Shown here: one piece after another, positions 1 to 12,000 of the stretch
Layout of the letters: each line of letters starts with the position of its first letter
Numbering within the stretch: the first letter of the stretch is position 1
Assembly (NCBI RefSeq): GCF_032854445.1
Contig: NC_088304.1
Span: forward strand, 35,451,551-35,515,550
Length of the DNA stretch: 64,000 bases
Reading direction: 5' to 3'
Source: Liolophura sinensis
Taxonomy: Eukaryota; Mollusca; Polyplacophora; Chitonida; Chitonidae
Translations under genes and position numbers: made by a program
Notes under the pieces: generated by a model
Told to the model about the DNA's origin: nothing
Databases searched by the model: none
What the model saw: the letters and a program-made list of their open reading frames with translations, nothing else

Positions 1-1824
1 AGCGAAACAAGTCGCAGGCAAATAACTGAAGGGGAAATTACGTGTGTGTTTAAATTCCACATGCGGCGTTGATCTCACAAAAATACTACTAAAAATTTGT
101 TTAAGAATATTTTCACATTTTCAGTGTTCATGCAAATGATCTAGCCCTGGTTAAAGAGGTAAATACGAATAACTGCAGCCAGATAAACATTTTTATTGAA
201 GAATGGTCTGTGTGTTGACAACGCAATTATGAATTTATAGTTGTATCGATTTTGGTTGACTTTGTCGAACCTGTGAATAGTTGTCTGCAGGAAGATACAA
301 GTACCATCTGACAGGAATATTAAGCATTTAAATTGAACATCAACACTGTTAGGTAAAGAGGCGATCATTCGCGATTGATGGATAGGTTTATTTATTTATT
401 TTCGTGTTATTTAACGTCTGAGACAACATTTTGTCACCTTTACGATGACGGTCAGTTTCACTGGGAGAGAAAACCGAAGTGCTTTATAACAAATATATGT
501 TATCAAGCAGACGGGCTTACGGCTTTGCTTGTTTATTTACCCAGAGTTATGTAACACTCATAACTTAACACACAGTGCTTGATAATACAAAATGTAATTT
601 GTTTTGTCACACCAGGGATCCCCTCAAGACATTTCCTGAAACTCATTTTCTGTCGTTATTAGATACATCTTTTATTTCTGCAGCACTTAAACACTTGTAA
701 GTTGTTTGTTATGGCTGCTGAGTGTGCAGAATTTAATGCGTCAGTTTTAAGCTCTTGAGACATGCGTATATTCTCACATGACAGGACGACAAAGAGGAAT
801 TACAGGTAGTACTGTCGCGTAGTTTACTCTTTTAAGAAACCGATGGCTCGCCGGAGACAAGTTCTCATAGCGCATGCTGTTTAACTGCACTCGTAAAAGA
901 AAGCATTTGTCATTTCCCCAAAACGCATTTCATTTCGCACACAAAACAAATAAACCATTGCCACGCACAGCATGAATAGACTATTTACTAAAGTAAAGCT
1001 GATCCTGGCGTACTTAGCCGATTATTTTGCTGACGACGACTGTGTAAATCCTGAATTTCCTAGAAAGCATGAGGAATTAAAACTGTCTAAATATTTGCAA
1101 AACACTATTCAGTACGTGTTCAACATCTGTTGGATAATCCTGGAAATATGTCTTTCTAAATTTCACTCTTAAAAGCACGATTCATGGCTGTATATATACA
1201 GGCCTATAAGGTGAGTATCAAACTACATGACATGAGGCGATCACATGCTTGGCGGCCTAGTGCAGTGTTAGAGACACGATACCTTAGGTGAGCTTGTCGG
1301 TCAGCCTTGCTCGGGCATCCATTAAAGCAACACCTTTACCTGGCGTTAAGTGCGTGTTGGCAGTTTAAAAATAACAGTGCCATCGTGAAACTTCAAAATG
1401 GTGAAGGACAACACCTGTCATTTTGCATGGACAAAGAATTAATGGATCATGTAAAGAACGAGAAATAAATCACAAATAAATCGGAAGTCGGCAATCTGTC
1501 TATCAATATACAAAAATTGAACGGAATATTCTAAATATTGTATTCCACGGATGAATTTTTTGTATTAATTTTCACTTTGCACCTGTACTCCAGCACACAT
1601 GCGTATAGCAAGCTATTGTTCTCCAGGGAAAATGTTATTGATGCAAAAACGGCAACTATGCGACTTTATTTCAGAAGCTCTGAAAATGTGTGACAAAATT
1701 TCTTAAAGAGATACGTTCAACGTCTGGGTGAAAATATCATGTATCTTGGTGAAGACGTCTCAACATACACGGTGTTTGCGATGCAGCTCAACTCAGCTTA
1801 TTGCGTCAGATTTTAATGACTCGA
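1..1824. other. Non-coding stretch, nothing recognised
   Basis: Short open frames only, none with a recognisable domain. A T-rich TTTATTTATTTATT run near 386-402 resembles the tails of SINEs elsewhere in the window, but what follows does not match them well. Confidence 0.5.
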
Positions 1825-2133
1825 GGGGCATCTGTGGCAAGGTATTTAGCGTGCTAGCGCAGCACAATGATTCAGGAGGGTCTTACGAATGCGATCACTG
1901 TCAGTTCAAGTCTAGTTCAAGCTGGCCTCCCCCTAGCGTGGGAATATCTGCTAGCAACCTGCAAATGTTCGTGGGTTTCTCACGGGCTCTCCCCGCTTTA
2001 TTCTCATCATAATACTGGCCACCGTCGTATAAGTGAAATATTTTTGAGAACGGAGTAGGACACCAATCAAATAAATAAATCAATCAAATAGATAAATCAA
2101 TCAAATAAATAAATCAATCAAATAGATAAATCC
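1825..2133 (+). repeat. SINE-1 family copy, diverged, near full length
   Basis: The tRNA-like head is degraded but GCGTGCTAGCGCAGCACAATGA is followed by the usual body: GATCACTGTCAGTTCAAG, a GGGTTTCTCACGGGCTC-like block, CCGTCGTATAAGTGAAATAT, and a tail of AAATAAATCAATC repeats. The same order occurs in the better preserved copies at 32045-32305 and 47798-48063. It is a retroposed non-coding element; the open frames across it are not genes. Confidence 0.85.
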
Positions 2134-2887
2134 TACGTGCTTGTGTGTTAAAAATGGCCGCGACTACGCTGGAGTTGTACTCAGGTCGTTACATGTATAC
2201 CGGCCCTAACCAAAGTGGTGTGACCATCAACGAGTGTGACAAATATGTGAGACCAGCTGAATCGCGTCTTAAGCTTAAGTTAGAGGTCTAAACCAAGGCA
2301 TTCGCGGTACCATAAAGGCGTCAGTCTAAACCAGGCGTCAAAAGTTCCGTTAAGAGTCAGATGTCGGTGAGAAGGTGCTCAACGCATTGCCCTATGATCC
2401 TTTCAGGGGTAAACTCGTTCAGCAAAGTCGTGAGAAATCGTGAGAGATGTCGTGTTTGAAATATCGACAACTTCTTCCTGACATTGGGAGCAAATGACTG
2501 CGTCTGTTTTATATGTGAACAGCCCTTTTTCTAGTGAAGTGGACTTGCAATTAACATCACTGCATTTATTAAAACTGATTTAATAAATCTATGGTATGGT
2601 TTTTAATATCCCTGCCGTATGTCTTATTGTTTTGCATAGATATTGGAGCTAATGGTTAAAAATGGACGTTGCTATTACATATACGGATTTGAACATGCTG
2701 CATGTATAAAAATATCGAAATTGACGAATGTGTTTATCTTCTTGGAGTTAATTGATTATTCATTTTGGCACATAAGCAAATATGTTACCATGGGAAAGGC
2801 TGAATAAAGGAATTCATAAATTAGGTAAAACAACTCCAAAGTCTACTTACAAATTACAATACAATACGCATGACGAAGCGTAAAAAG
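2134..2887. other. Non-coding stretch with a short TIR-family fragment
   Basis: No gene seen. Around 2535-2565 the string TTGCAATTAACATCACTGCA matches the inner part of the dispersed TIR-element family clustered at 14-17 kb. Confidence 0.4.
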
Positions 2888-3105
2888 AGAGCGGCCCCCA
2901 TTGCACAGTTGATAGAGCGTTTGCTTCGGGAGGCGGTAAATCCAGGGCCAGTCCTGGGTGGGTCATACCTAAGACCTTAAAAAGGGAAGTTGTAACTGTA
3001 ACAGATTAGCACATTACCCGCACTCTAAAGACTCCTTCGTCGTTACATGACTGAAAACTTGTTAAGTTAAACCCCAAGCATTCACTTACTCACTCACACT
3101 AAACG
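2888..3105 (+). repeat. SINE-2 family copy (tRNA-like head)
   Basis: The head CACAGTTGATAGAGCGTTTG resembles a pol III A box and GGCGGTAAATCCAGG a B box. It continues with GGGTCATACCTAAGACCTTA and a tail CTCCTTCGTCGTTACATGAC…AAACCCCAAGCATTCACTTACTCACTCAC. Related copies are at 60325-60575, 47581-48157 (interrupted) and, reversed, 54110-54330. The family is distinct from SINE-1: its tail ends in CATTCA/CTCA repeats rather than AAATAAAT. Confidence 0.7.
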
Positions 3106-5239
3106 CAAAACGGATGCATTCTCTGTTTTTTGTGATAATAGAAAAACGTCGTGAGTCTTTTCAACTTTATATGGTTTTTAAAAAGTTGCCCAGAAGTTTT
3201 TTGCAACTCACGAAGTTTATGTAATGTATATAATGGAGCCACATTATAATACTCTAACAATCTTACAATGGCTTTCCGTCTACACTAGATGGGCTTGTTG
3301 GGCTATGTTTTATACGTTTTTGGTTTACAGTAAATGAATAATTGCCGTAGAAGTCTTTGTCGATAAAGCTTTCCCTAAAAGCATTTTTGCACGAAATCTC
3401 GTGCCCCGGCCTAAATAGTGTTCAGTAAGGAATAGCCCGTCATATGTCAACCTGTGCTCTACAAAGCTTATTTCCTACAGACTTCAATCTAAACACTAGT
3501 ACAGAGACACAATAACGTGATGTAAACACTGTGCTAATATTGGTTTACGTTCGTGTGCTTTCATACAAAATGTAGTTTGAATAGTCTATTATGCCAACGC
3601 CAAAGGCAATACACTATCACTATATGTCATGTTCGTTTTAAAAATCAATCATTCACCGTTCTAAAGGTCATTACGCAAGATGTAGAGGCCAGTAATAAAT
3701 CGGGGTGAATGTGTGACATTGTGATGGCATTGGACAATGAAATGTGCAGGTAAATATTCCTTCATAGATCCTCATAATAAAGATGAATCATATTTTTAGC
3801 TTAGATCACCATACATTGGCGGTGTTGCTTGTCAAGAGCCAGATGGTTTGGATTTGCAGGCGTTGCATCCGAACGATAAATGGATCCACGATACACTGGC
3901 TAGAGGATAGGCCTACAATTCTCGTCTTTCATAGCAGCTCGAGGATTGTCCCCTTTCAACACTATCCATTGACTGCATGCAAAAATTTTAACTGTCGACA
4001 CCCCGTTACTCCTTCCTCCCATACATCAGCTAGATTTCTAGAAAGTATGCGCAATAAGATCCCTAGATTAAATGACTTCATTGTCACATACAAACAAAGT
4101 TCCGGTTTTTAAGACTGTGCGAATAAATATGTGAATGAATAAAGCTATCATTCAGTCCGTGAGATTTAAACAGAAGCGTCATATTTCAGCTATAATTTTT
4201 TTAGTCATTGAAAGAACAAATAACACAATGACAGCAAAATCACAAGGTAAGGATGTAGAAAATTCAAGCCCAGAAGCGCTATTTTCAAGAGCTATTGTTC
4301 TAAACCAAGTCTGCCCGATTCATTCCTAAAGGAGACTCTTTTACGCGGAAGTAGGCCTAGATTGTGTCAAACTTCTACCAAGTCAGTCTGACCCGCACGG
4401 CTCTCCATTGGTTACAACGTTTTTCCCTAATGGCTAGTTACTGTATCATCAGACTGATTGCATTACAGACTGTGTACGTGAGACTGCCACTTGAGCATCC
4501 GTTTGTAATTCTAATCTAAGCGTATCGAGCCGTGGGTTAGGACGTATGGATCAGTAACCTGACTAACCGCAGCGTTATCCCCTCCGCAGGACGGCGTCTG
4601 GCCCTCGACGCCGTTGAAGGAGGAACTCATATGCGAGCACAGTCGACAGTTAGCCTCATTTGTCCAACATCCGGCCCGAAATAGGGACCCTAGTATCAGG
4701 AATCCACCCCGGCTACTTGGCTTACATTTATCCTCTCCTCCAGCCTGTCTGTCTGCGTTTCCTCTATAAAGAGCTTTACCTCGAGCTATGGATTTTTCCT
4801 CGTCAAAATGTGTCTTACTTGACACGAATTGTCGATCAGTCAAATACTTGGTATTTGAAGGCGGCTGGAGGACACCATTTAGTGTCTAATTTGTCAACAT
4901 GCTATTCTCGTTCTAACGAAGACGGTTGATGGTACAATCTGTCCTGTTATACACGAGAAAGAGATTGGCTGTGGACAGAGCACATCTAAAAGCGGCAAGA
5001 AATCTAATGGCGTATACGGGGATATATCCATGAGCATTCGATAATATCTTAAGACTAGGCCAATTCCATAGTTAGAATTTTAAATGTGATTTAAAACTGA
5101 TCAAATGTCTCAAATGAGATACAAAAGTTTCAGCAAGTACTGGAAAACCAGGATAGCATCGATAATGTGATTGTTGGCAAAATTTCACATAAAAACGCAG
5201 AAATCCGGTCTATTGTCTATTTATCTGATGTAATCACGG
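3106..5239. other. Non-coding stretch, nothing recognised
   Basis: Several open frames of 60-110 codons occur on both strands (for example 3783-4112 and the overlapping pair 4511-4843 minus and 4660-4929 plus). None shows a domain, signal peptide or convincing splice context, and I do not call them. Confidence 0.4.
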
Positions 5240-5345
5240 TTTTATTATGACAGCTTACGTTCTTGTAACTAGCGGCAAGTTAGACGTTCCTCTAGTGTCA
5301 TGGGTTAAGCAGAATTAGGTAAAAAATGTCGCAATGTTAACAATA
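5240..5345 (-). repeat. Fragment of the long-TIR element family
   Basis: TAGTGTCATGGGTTAAGCAGAATTAGGTAAAAA matches the reverse complement of the family interior at 16190-16260 (…CGTAATTCTGCTTAAGCCATGGTGCTAGG). Only the inner part is kept. Confidence 0.55.
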
Positions 5346-5694
5346 CGCAGTAACGTTTAAACAAGACCTCATCATCAAGGATGATGGCAGTTGCTCTCGA
5401 AACGCTTAGTGGGCTGAAAAAATTAAAACTGGTACCTTGTAGTAGTAAGACCTTACGTGTCTATGAGAGTAGTTATTCAATGCACATAAGTGGATTAACC
5501 AACGAGCCGATCTCATCTGGCTTGATAGCTGATTTTCTTGAGCGATGGGGCCAGACATCCGACGTTCTCACTTGGAAATTCCCTTGAGCCTGTATTTTAA
5601 CTGGAATCGTTTCAGTCTCGGAAATTCAGCATGAAACACTGCAAAGGGACCGGACGTCTTAGTCCTCCAGCAGAATCATGGTTTATACACACGT
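5346..5694. other. Non-coding spacer
   Basis: Contains one 68-codon open frame (5381-5587) without recognisable features; otherwise unremarkable. Confidence 0.3.
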
Positions 5695-5892
5695 ATGATA
5701 CACAAGACTATAAAAAGGAGAGAAAAAGCCAGAGCAGTGACGACAGTCACACGAAATGCGGCCTTGGTTATTTCACCTCATTTAGGGTTAACTTCCCATT
5801 GATGATATAGCGGATTAAATAGTAGAAACTTATGCTTCCTCTAGCACTACGGGCTGGGCAGAGTTAAGAAAAACGTAAAGTGATGTTGATTG
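5695..5892 (-). repeat. Long-TIR element family, diverged copy
   Basis: The end AGAGAAAAAGCCAGAGCAGTGACGACAG corresponds to the family terminus, and CCTCTAGCACTACGGGCTGGGCAGAGTTA corresponds to the interior in reverse orientation. It is too diverged to place its borders exactly. Confidence 0.6.
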
Positions 5893-6135
5893 CAATATGT
5901 TTGGATTAGAATTACTCAAATGTTAAGTGTTTTCTTAGTTATAAATAAAACTGAATTGCTTGTGCTGTATCAGCACCTATGCATACTACACTAACGTAGT
6001 GTATGGTCCATGTTTTTATGAAATGTTACAATTAAATCTGGGGTATGGATATTTGGATTGAACCTGGAAATTATCCAAGAACTGCGAGTGTAAAATTGGA
6101 ATTTGAGAATATCGACTGTCTTCCCTTTATCACTG

Positions 6136-6345
6136 AGTAATGACCCAGGAGCCAATCACCAGTGCGGTCGCCGTGAGTTCAAGTCCAGCTTATGCTCTCC
6201 TGCCGTACGTGGGAAGGCCTCCAGCAGCCTGCGGATGGTCGTGGGTTTCCACCGGGCTCTGACCGGTTTCATCCCACCATAATGCTGGTCGCCGTCGTAT
6301 AAGTGAAATATTCTTGAGTGCGGCGTAAATCACTAATCAAATATA
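6136..6345 (+). repeat. SINE-1 copy, 5' truncated
   Basis: Begins at AGTAATGACCCAGGAGCC, after the tRNA-like head. It continues through GCGGTCGCCGTGAGTTCAAG, the GGATGGTCGTGGGTTTCC block, CACCATAATGCTGGTCGC and GTCGTATAAGTGAAATATTC to a short AATCAAATATAT tail. Confidence 0.9.
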
Positions 6346-7747
6346 TCACAGAAAACTGATTGACAGCTTCTGTCTTGGATGTTACTAGCTTTATTTTTTT
6401 ATTTATATATTATTTCTTTCATATGTCTTTATGAACTGATGTTTTACGTTGCTTTGGAAATGGATATTGCAATTAACGCCTTGGAACGCCACTTTATGGT
6501 CTTTCAGTGGTATGCGAATGTCGCGTTTGATGCTTGAACATCCAAATGTTGAATTTTAAATTTTGACAATAATTTTTTACTTGACTAAAAGAGTGGCCAT
6601 CTAATAAGAATTGAGATATCTGAATTGTTTTCTTTCATTATATATAATTTACAAGATATAAGTGCCTACTTGGCACGTGAACTCCTTCCCGTCCTTAAGA
6701 AAGCAGTTCAAAATGATGTTTACCTTTCGTTAAACACTTAGGTAGTACACAAGACCTGCAGCTTCTCAGCAGAAATAATGAGTTATACTGCTGTTTAGTC
6801 CCATTGTGTAGTTTGACAATCTCTCATTGTGTTGTCATATTGCGATGGCAAATAGCACCAAATGCGGTATATGATTTTCAGCATCGGGGCTTTCACTTGA
6901 CGTCACCGTCAAAACCAGGAACACGCTGATATTCCAAGTAAAACTAAACGGAATTAATTGCCGCCATTATACTCAATACATTGGTGTTACATGTATACGT
7001 TGGGAATCTTGTTGAACAGTTGTGCGAATGTTTTGCGCAAGCGACTGGACTAGCTCTTTAATCCTCTACCATTTGCCGCCTCGCGTTCTCTCCAGTAATA
7101 TGACTACGCCATGCGGTTAGCGTCAAATAGCTCCGTCTTCAGATTAGATGTATATCGCCTTAGGACAGGAATCAACGCGTTTCACCCACTTTTCTAATGA
7201 AGGTGATCTATCAACGCGTTCGGCCGTTCCGACACGGAACCTGGCTTGCCAGTCCGATGTGTTGCTCTCCATGTTAAGTGAAACGTGTTCGACCCAGAAG
7301 ACTTAAGCTTTTCTGAAGTATTAAAACAAAAGTTGGAAGCAATTTATGTCAGTTACTAATTGAAGACGTAATTATGAGCTATTTGCTAATCAAAGTAACG
7401 AGCCTTGACTGTCCTTAAAAAAAAGAATGATTTCTGCCAAAAGTTACCCAGCCAGTGACGAATCGTGCCGCAGACTGGACTACAGTTCTAACTGATTCCG
7501 CAATGTGTAAGGAAGTTAGTCAAGTCCATATGCCTGGAGAATGCCGAATTCCTCTGGCCTTAAAACTCTGGACCGTTAAGCATAAAAAGATTCTTGAGGA
7601 CGATGTTCAACTTGGTTGAAAAATGTGAAAATACTATATCAAAGACTGGAGATTATGAGATGAACATTCACTTTTCGAATGGTGTTGTCAAGTAATGAAC
7701 TCATGTTTCTGATTGTTTTATTACTGATTGGGTACAAATGAAGACTC
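6346..7747. other. Non-coding stretch, nothing recognised
   Basis: No recognisable gene or repeat in about 1.4 kb on either strand. It is AT-rich with frequent stops in all frames. Confidence 0.4.
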
Positions 7748-7880
7748 GGGTCTCCGTAGCTCAGTTAGTTAGCGTGCTAGCGTAGCGTAATGACCCAGGA
7801 GCCACTAACCAATGCGGTCTCTGGGAATTCACGTCCAGCTTATGTTGGCTTGGTCTCCGGCCGCACGTCGGAAGGTCTGA
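7748..7880 (+). repeat. SINE-1 head, 3' truncated
   Basis: This is the best preserved tRNA-like 5' end in the window: GGGTCTCCGTAGCTCAGTTA with an A-box-like TAGCTCAGTTAGTTAGCG, then the CTAGCGTAGCGTAATGACCC junction. It stops after GTCGGAAGGTCTGA. It is a retroposon fragment, not a functional tRNA: no complete cloverleaf follows. Confidence 0.85.
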
Positions 7881-8224
7881 AAGGGACACGGTTTAAAATA
7901 GACGAAGGCTTGTGATTTTCGTCCGGGCATTTGCTTACTACATCTTGCAGGATCCTGCACACGCCTTCCCGCAATACCCATTAGTGTCTCGTTGTTAAAT
8001 AGCCTGGCGCAGCGATCTATTTAGAGAAGGCATCACACCGGGGTAATTTTGTGAAGCGGTCTTTAACAGAACCTGGGTGCTTATCCTCGTCTTTGGTAGA
8101 CAGATTTGTTTAACCTTGTCTAAGTAGGTTCAGTCCGTTAAGCAGGTGTGGTATAAATCAGTGTTTAACACGTGTTGTTATCTTAGCCGCTGAGAGAACA
8201 GGAACAAGTGTTTACTAAAGTTAG
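7881..8224. other. Non-coding stretch
   Basis: No gene or repeat recognised. Confidence 0.3.
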
Positions 8225-8345
8225 TTATTTCACGTGCCCCGTTAGGTGTTTCCATTGTTCGCCGCTACTCGGTGCCGTGTCACGTGACCTTCACTCCTGA
8301 CGTTCAGTGTCAGAGCGGAACTGGCCTGAGGATATTAAAAAGCGT
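8225..8345 (+). promoter_or_regulatory. Candidate promoter region (E-boxes, CRE-like site, TATA-like box)
   Basis: Two perfect CACGTG E-boxes lie 50 bp apart (8231 and 8281), followed by TGACGT at 8298 and a TATA-like ATATTAAAA at 8332. The stretch has more CpG dinucleotides than its AT-rich surroundings and sits upstream of a consensus splice donor at 8504. It could drive the first non-coding exon of the K2P gene about 11.5 kb downstream. That link is inference; no transcript evidence is available here. Confidence 0.25.
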
Positions 8346-8503
8346 AACTCTAAACAGTCTCTGCAGCGAAAACGGCGCCTGATGGACAGGAGCTTTGTTG
8401 TCCTAAGATATTTCGGACAAGCATAAACTGCTACAGTAGAAAATGGAATCTGTTCCTTAAGGCAAGTATAAACACAGAAATGACAATCACAATTTGATGG
8501 CAG
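8346..8503 (+). other. Candidate non-coding first exon ending in a strong splice donor
   Basis: The sequence ends ATGGCAG|GTAAGG, a close match to the animal 5' splice-site consensus, and follows a promoter-like cluster. The K2P coding exon has a good acceptor at 20028 but no partner donor nearby, so an upstream 5' UTR exon is required; this is one plausible candidate among others. The frame from ATG 8441 closes after a few codons, so the exon would be non-coding. Confidence 0.22.
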
Positions 8504-9012
8504 GTAAGGTCGAACTTCTTACGTATACCTTCTCGCTCTGTGCCTCTATAATATGCTCTTTAATGACTCCATGTCAAGGAAATATGCATAATACGTTCAT
8601 GTTATATAAAATACGCCAAGCTTCTCTTTGAGCCAAAAGTTAGAACTGTACTAATATCTGAAACTCTGTTAAATCGACATCCCGAATAATACAAATGTCT
8701 GGGTCGATAGAGCAATTTTACTAAATGTTGTGCAGATGTACGAATATATTTCTGCTAGATATGAAATCAGAAGTACTTAATCATTGATTAATTAATTACA
8801 TTATCCCAGTCGTACAACACACACCGGATAAAAACTCGCACTGTATTAATACTAAATACAAACTGAAACAGCATGCCAACATTATTTATTAATCATTTTA
8901 AACCTTCATGTCCTACAATATAAACGTGGATAAAACTTCACACAAATGAGGCTGTTCATGTGGCATCGTTCACTGTTATCAGGTAATCATTATCTTTGAC
9001 CTGCAATATTGA
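8504..9012. other. Non-coding flank of the 30-bp array
   Basis: AT-rich with no gene or repeat recognised. Confidence 0.3.
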
Positions 9013-12000
9013 TTTTGGTTGACAGCTGGTATGCGAATGTCTGTTTGGTTGACGGCTAGTATACGAATGTCTGTTTGGTTGACGGCTGGTTTGCGAATGT
9101 CTGCTTGGTTGATGGCTGGTATGCAAATGTTTGCTTGGTTGACGGCTGGTATGCGAATGTCTGCTTGGTTGACGGCTGGTATGCGAATGTCTGTTTTATT
9201 GACGGTTGGTATGCAAATGTCTGTTTGGTTGACGGCTGGCATGCGAATGTCTGTTTGGTTGACAGCTGGCATGCGAATGACTGTTTGATTGACGGCTGTT
9301 ATGCGAATGTCTGTTTGGTTGACAGATGGTATACCAATGTCTGCTTGGTTGACGACTGGTATGCAAATGTCTGCTTGGTTAACGGCTGGCATGCCAATGT
9401 CTGCTTGGTTGACGGCTGGTATGCGAATGTCTGCTTGGTTGACGGCTCGTGTGCGAATGTCTGTTTGGTTGACGGCTGGTATGCGAATGTTTGTTTGGTT
9501 GACAGATGGTATGTGAATGTCTGTTTGGTTGACGGCTGGTATGCGAATGTCTGTTTGGTTGACGGCTGGTATGCGAATGTCTACTTGGTTGACGGCTGGT
9601 AAACAAATGTCTGGCTTGGTTGACGGCTGGTATGCGAATGTCTGCTTGGTTGATGGCTGGTATGCGAATGTTTGCTTGGTTGACAGCTGGTATGCCAATG
9701 TCTGTTTGGTTGACGGCTGGTATACGAATGTCTGCTTGGTTGACGGCTGGTATACGAATGTCTGCTTAGTTGACAGCTGGTATGCGAATGTCTGTTTGGT
9801 TGACGGCTGGTGCGCGAATGTCTGTTTGGTTGACCTCTGGTATGCCAATTTCTGCTTGGTTGACGGCTGGCAGGCTAATGTCTGCTTCTTTGACAGCTGG
9901 TATGCGAATGTCTGTTTTGGTTGACGGCTGGTATGCGAATGTCTGTTTGGTTGACGGCTGGTATGCGAATGTCTGTTTTGGTTGACGGCTGGAATGCGAA
10001 TATCTGCTTGGTTGACGGCTGGCATGCGAATGTCAGTTTTGGTTGACGGCTGGTATGCGAATGTTTGTCTGGTTGACGTCTGGTATGCGAATGTCTGTTT
10101 GGTTGAGGGGTGGTACACGAATGTCTGTTTGGTTGACGGCTGGTATGCGAATGTCTGCTTAGTTGATGGCTGGTATGCAAATGTCTGTTTGGTTGACGGC
10201 TGGCATGCAAATGTCTGCTTGGTTGACGGCTGGTATGCGAATGTCTGTTTTGGTTGACGGCTGGTATGCGAGTATCTGTTTGGTTGACGGCTGGTATGCG
10301 AATGTTTGTTTGGTTGACGTCTGGTATGCGAATGTCTGCTTGGTTTAGGGGTGGTATACGAATGTCTGCTTAGTTGACGGCTGGTATGCAAATGTCTGCT
10401 TGGTTGACAGCTGGCATGGAAATGTCTGCTTGGTTGACGGCTGGTATGCGAATGTCTGTTTTGGTTGACGGCTGGTATGCGAGTAACTGTTTGGTTGACG
10501 GCTGGCATGCTAATGTCTGTTTGGTTGACGGCTGGCATGCGAATGTTTGTTTGGTTGACGGCTGGTATGCAAATGTCTGTTTGGTTGACGGCTGGTATGC
10601 GAATGTATGTTCGGTTGACGGCTGGTATGCGAATGTCTTGTTTGGTTGACGACTGGTAAACAAATGTCCGGCTTGGTTGACGGCTGGTATGCGAATGTCT
10701 GCTTGGTTGATGGCTGGTATGCGAATGTTTGTTTGGTTGACAGCTGGTATGCGAATGTCTGTTTTATTGACGGTTGGTATGCGAATGTCTTGTTTGGTTG
10801 ACAGCTGGCATGCGAATGTCTGTTTGGTTGACAGCTGGTATGCGAATGACTGTTTGGTTGAGGGCTGGTATGCGAATGTCTGTTTGGTTGACGGCTGGTA
10901 GTCGAATGCCTATTTGGTTGACGGCTGGTAAACGAGTGTCTTACTTGGTTGACGGCTGGTATGCGACTGTCTGCTTGGTTGATGGCTGGTATGCAAATGT
11001 TTGCTTGGTTGACAGCTGGTATGCGAATGTCTGCTTGGTTGACGGCTGGTATGCTACTGTATGTTTTATTGATGGTTGGTATGCCAATGTCTGTTTGGTT
11101 GACCTGTGGTATGCGAATGTCTGTTTGGTTGACGGCTGGCATGCGAATGTCTGTTTGGTTGACGGCTGGCATGCAAATGACTGTTTGGTTGACGGCTGGT
11201 ATGCGAAAGTCTGCTTGGTTGACGGCTGGTATGCGAAAGTCTGCTTGGTTGACGGCTGGTATGCGAATATTTGTTTGGTTGACGGCTGGTATGCAAATGT
11301 CTGTTTGGTTGATGGCTGGTATGGGAATGTCTGTTTGGTTGACGGCTGGCATGCAAATGACTGTTTGGTTGACGGCTGGTATGCGAAAGTCTGCTTGGTT
11401 GACGGCTGGTATGCGAAAGTCTGCTTGGTTGACGGCTGGTATGCGAATATTTGTTTGGTTGACGGCTGGTATGCAAATGTCTGTTTGGTTGATGGCTGGT
11501 ATGGGAATGTCTGTTTCGTTAAGGGGTGGTATACGAATGTCTGCTTGGTTGACAGCTGGTATGCAAATGTCTGTTTTGGTTGACGGCTGGTATGCGAATG
11601 TCTGTTTGGTTGACGGCTGGTATGCGAATGTCTGTTTTGGTTGACGGCGGGTAGGCTAATATCTGCTTGGTTGACGGCAGGCATGCAAATGTCTGTTTGG
11701 TTGACAGCTAGTATGCGAATGTTTGTTTTGGTCGACGGCTGGTATGCGAATATCTGGCTTGGTTGACGGCTGGTATGCAAATGTCTGTTTGGTTGACGGC
11801 TGGTATGCAAATGTTTGTTTGGTTGACGGCTGGTATGCGAATGTCTGTTTGGTTGACGGCTGGTATGCGAATATCTGCTTGGTTGACGGCTGGCATGCGA
11901 ATGTCTGTTTCGTTGAGGGCTGGTATGCAAATGTCTGTTTGGTTGACGGCTGGTATGCGAATGTCTATTTGGTTGGCTGGTAAACGAATGTCTGGCTTGA

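Noticed and set aside
7748-7820. tRNA gene
   Set aside because: A- and B-box-like strings are present, but no acceptor stem or anticodon arm closes, and the same sequence heads every full SINE-1 copy.
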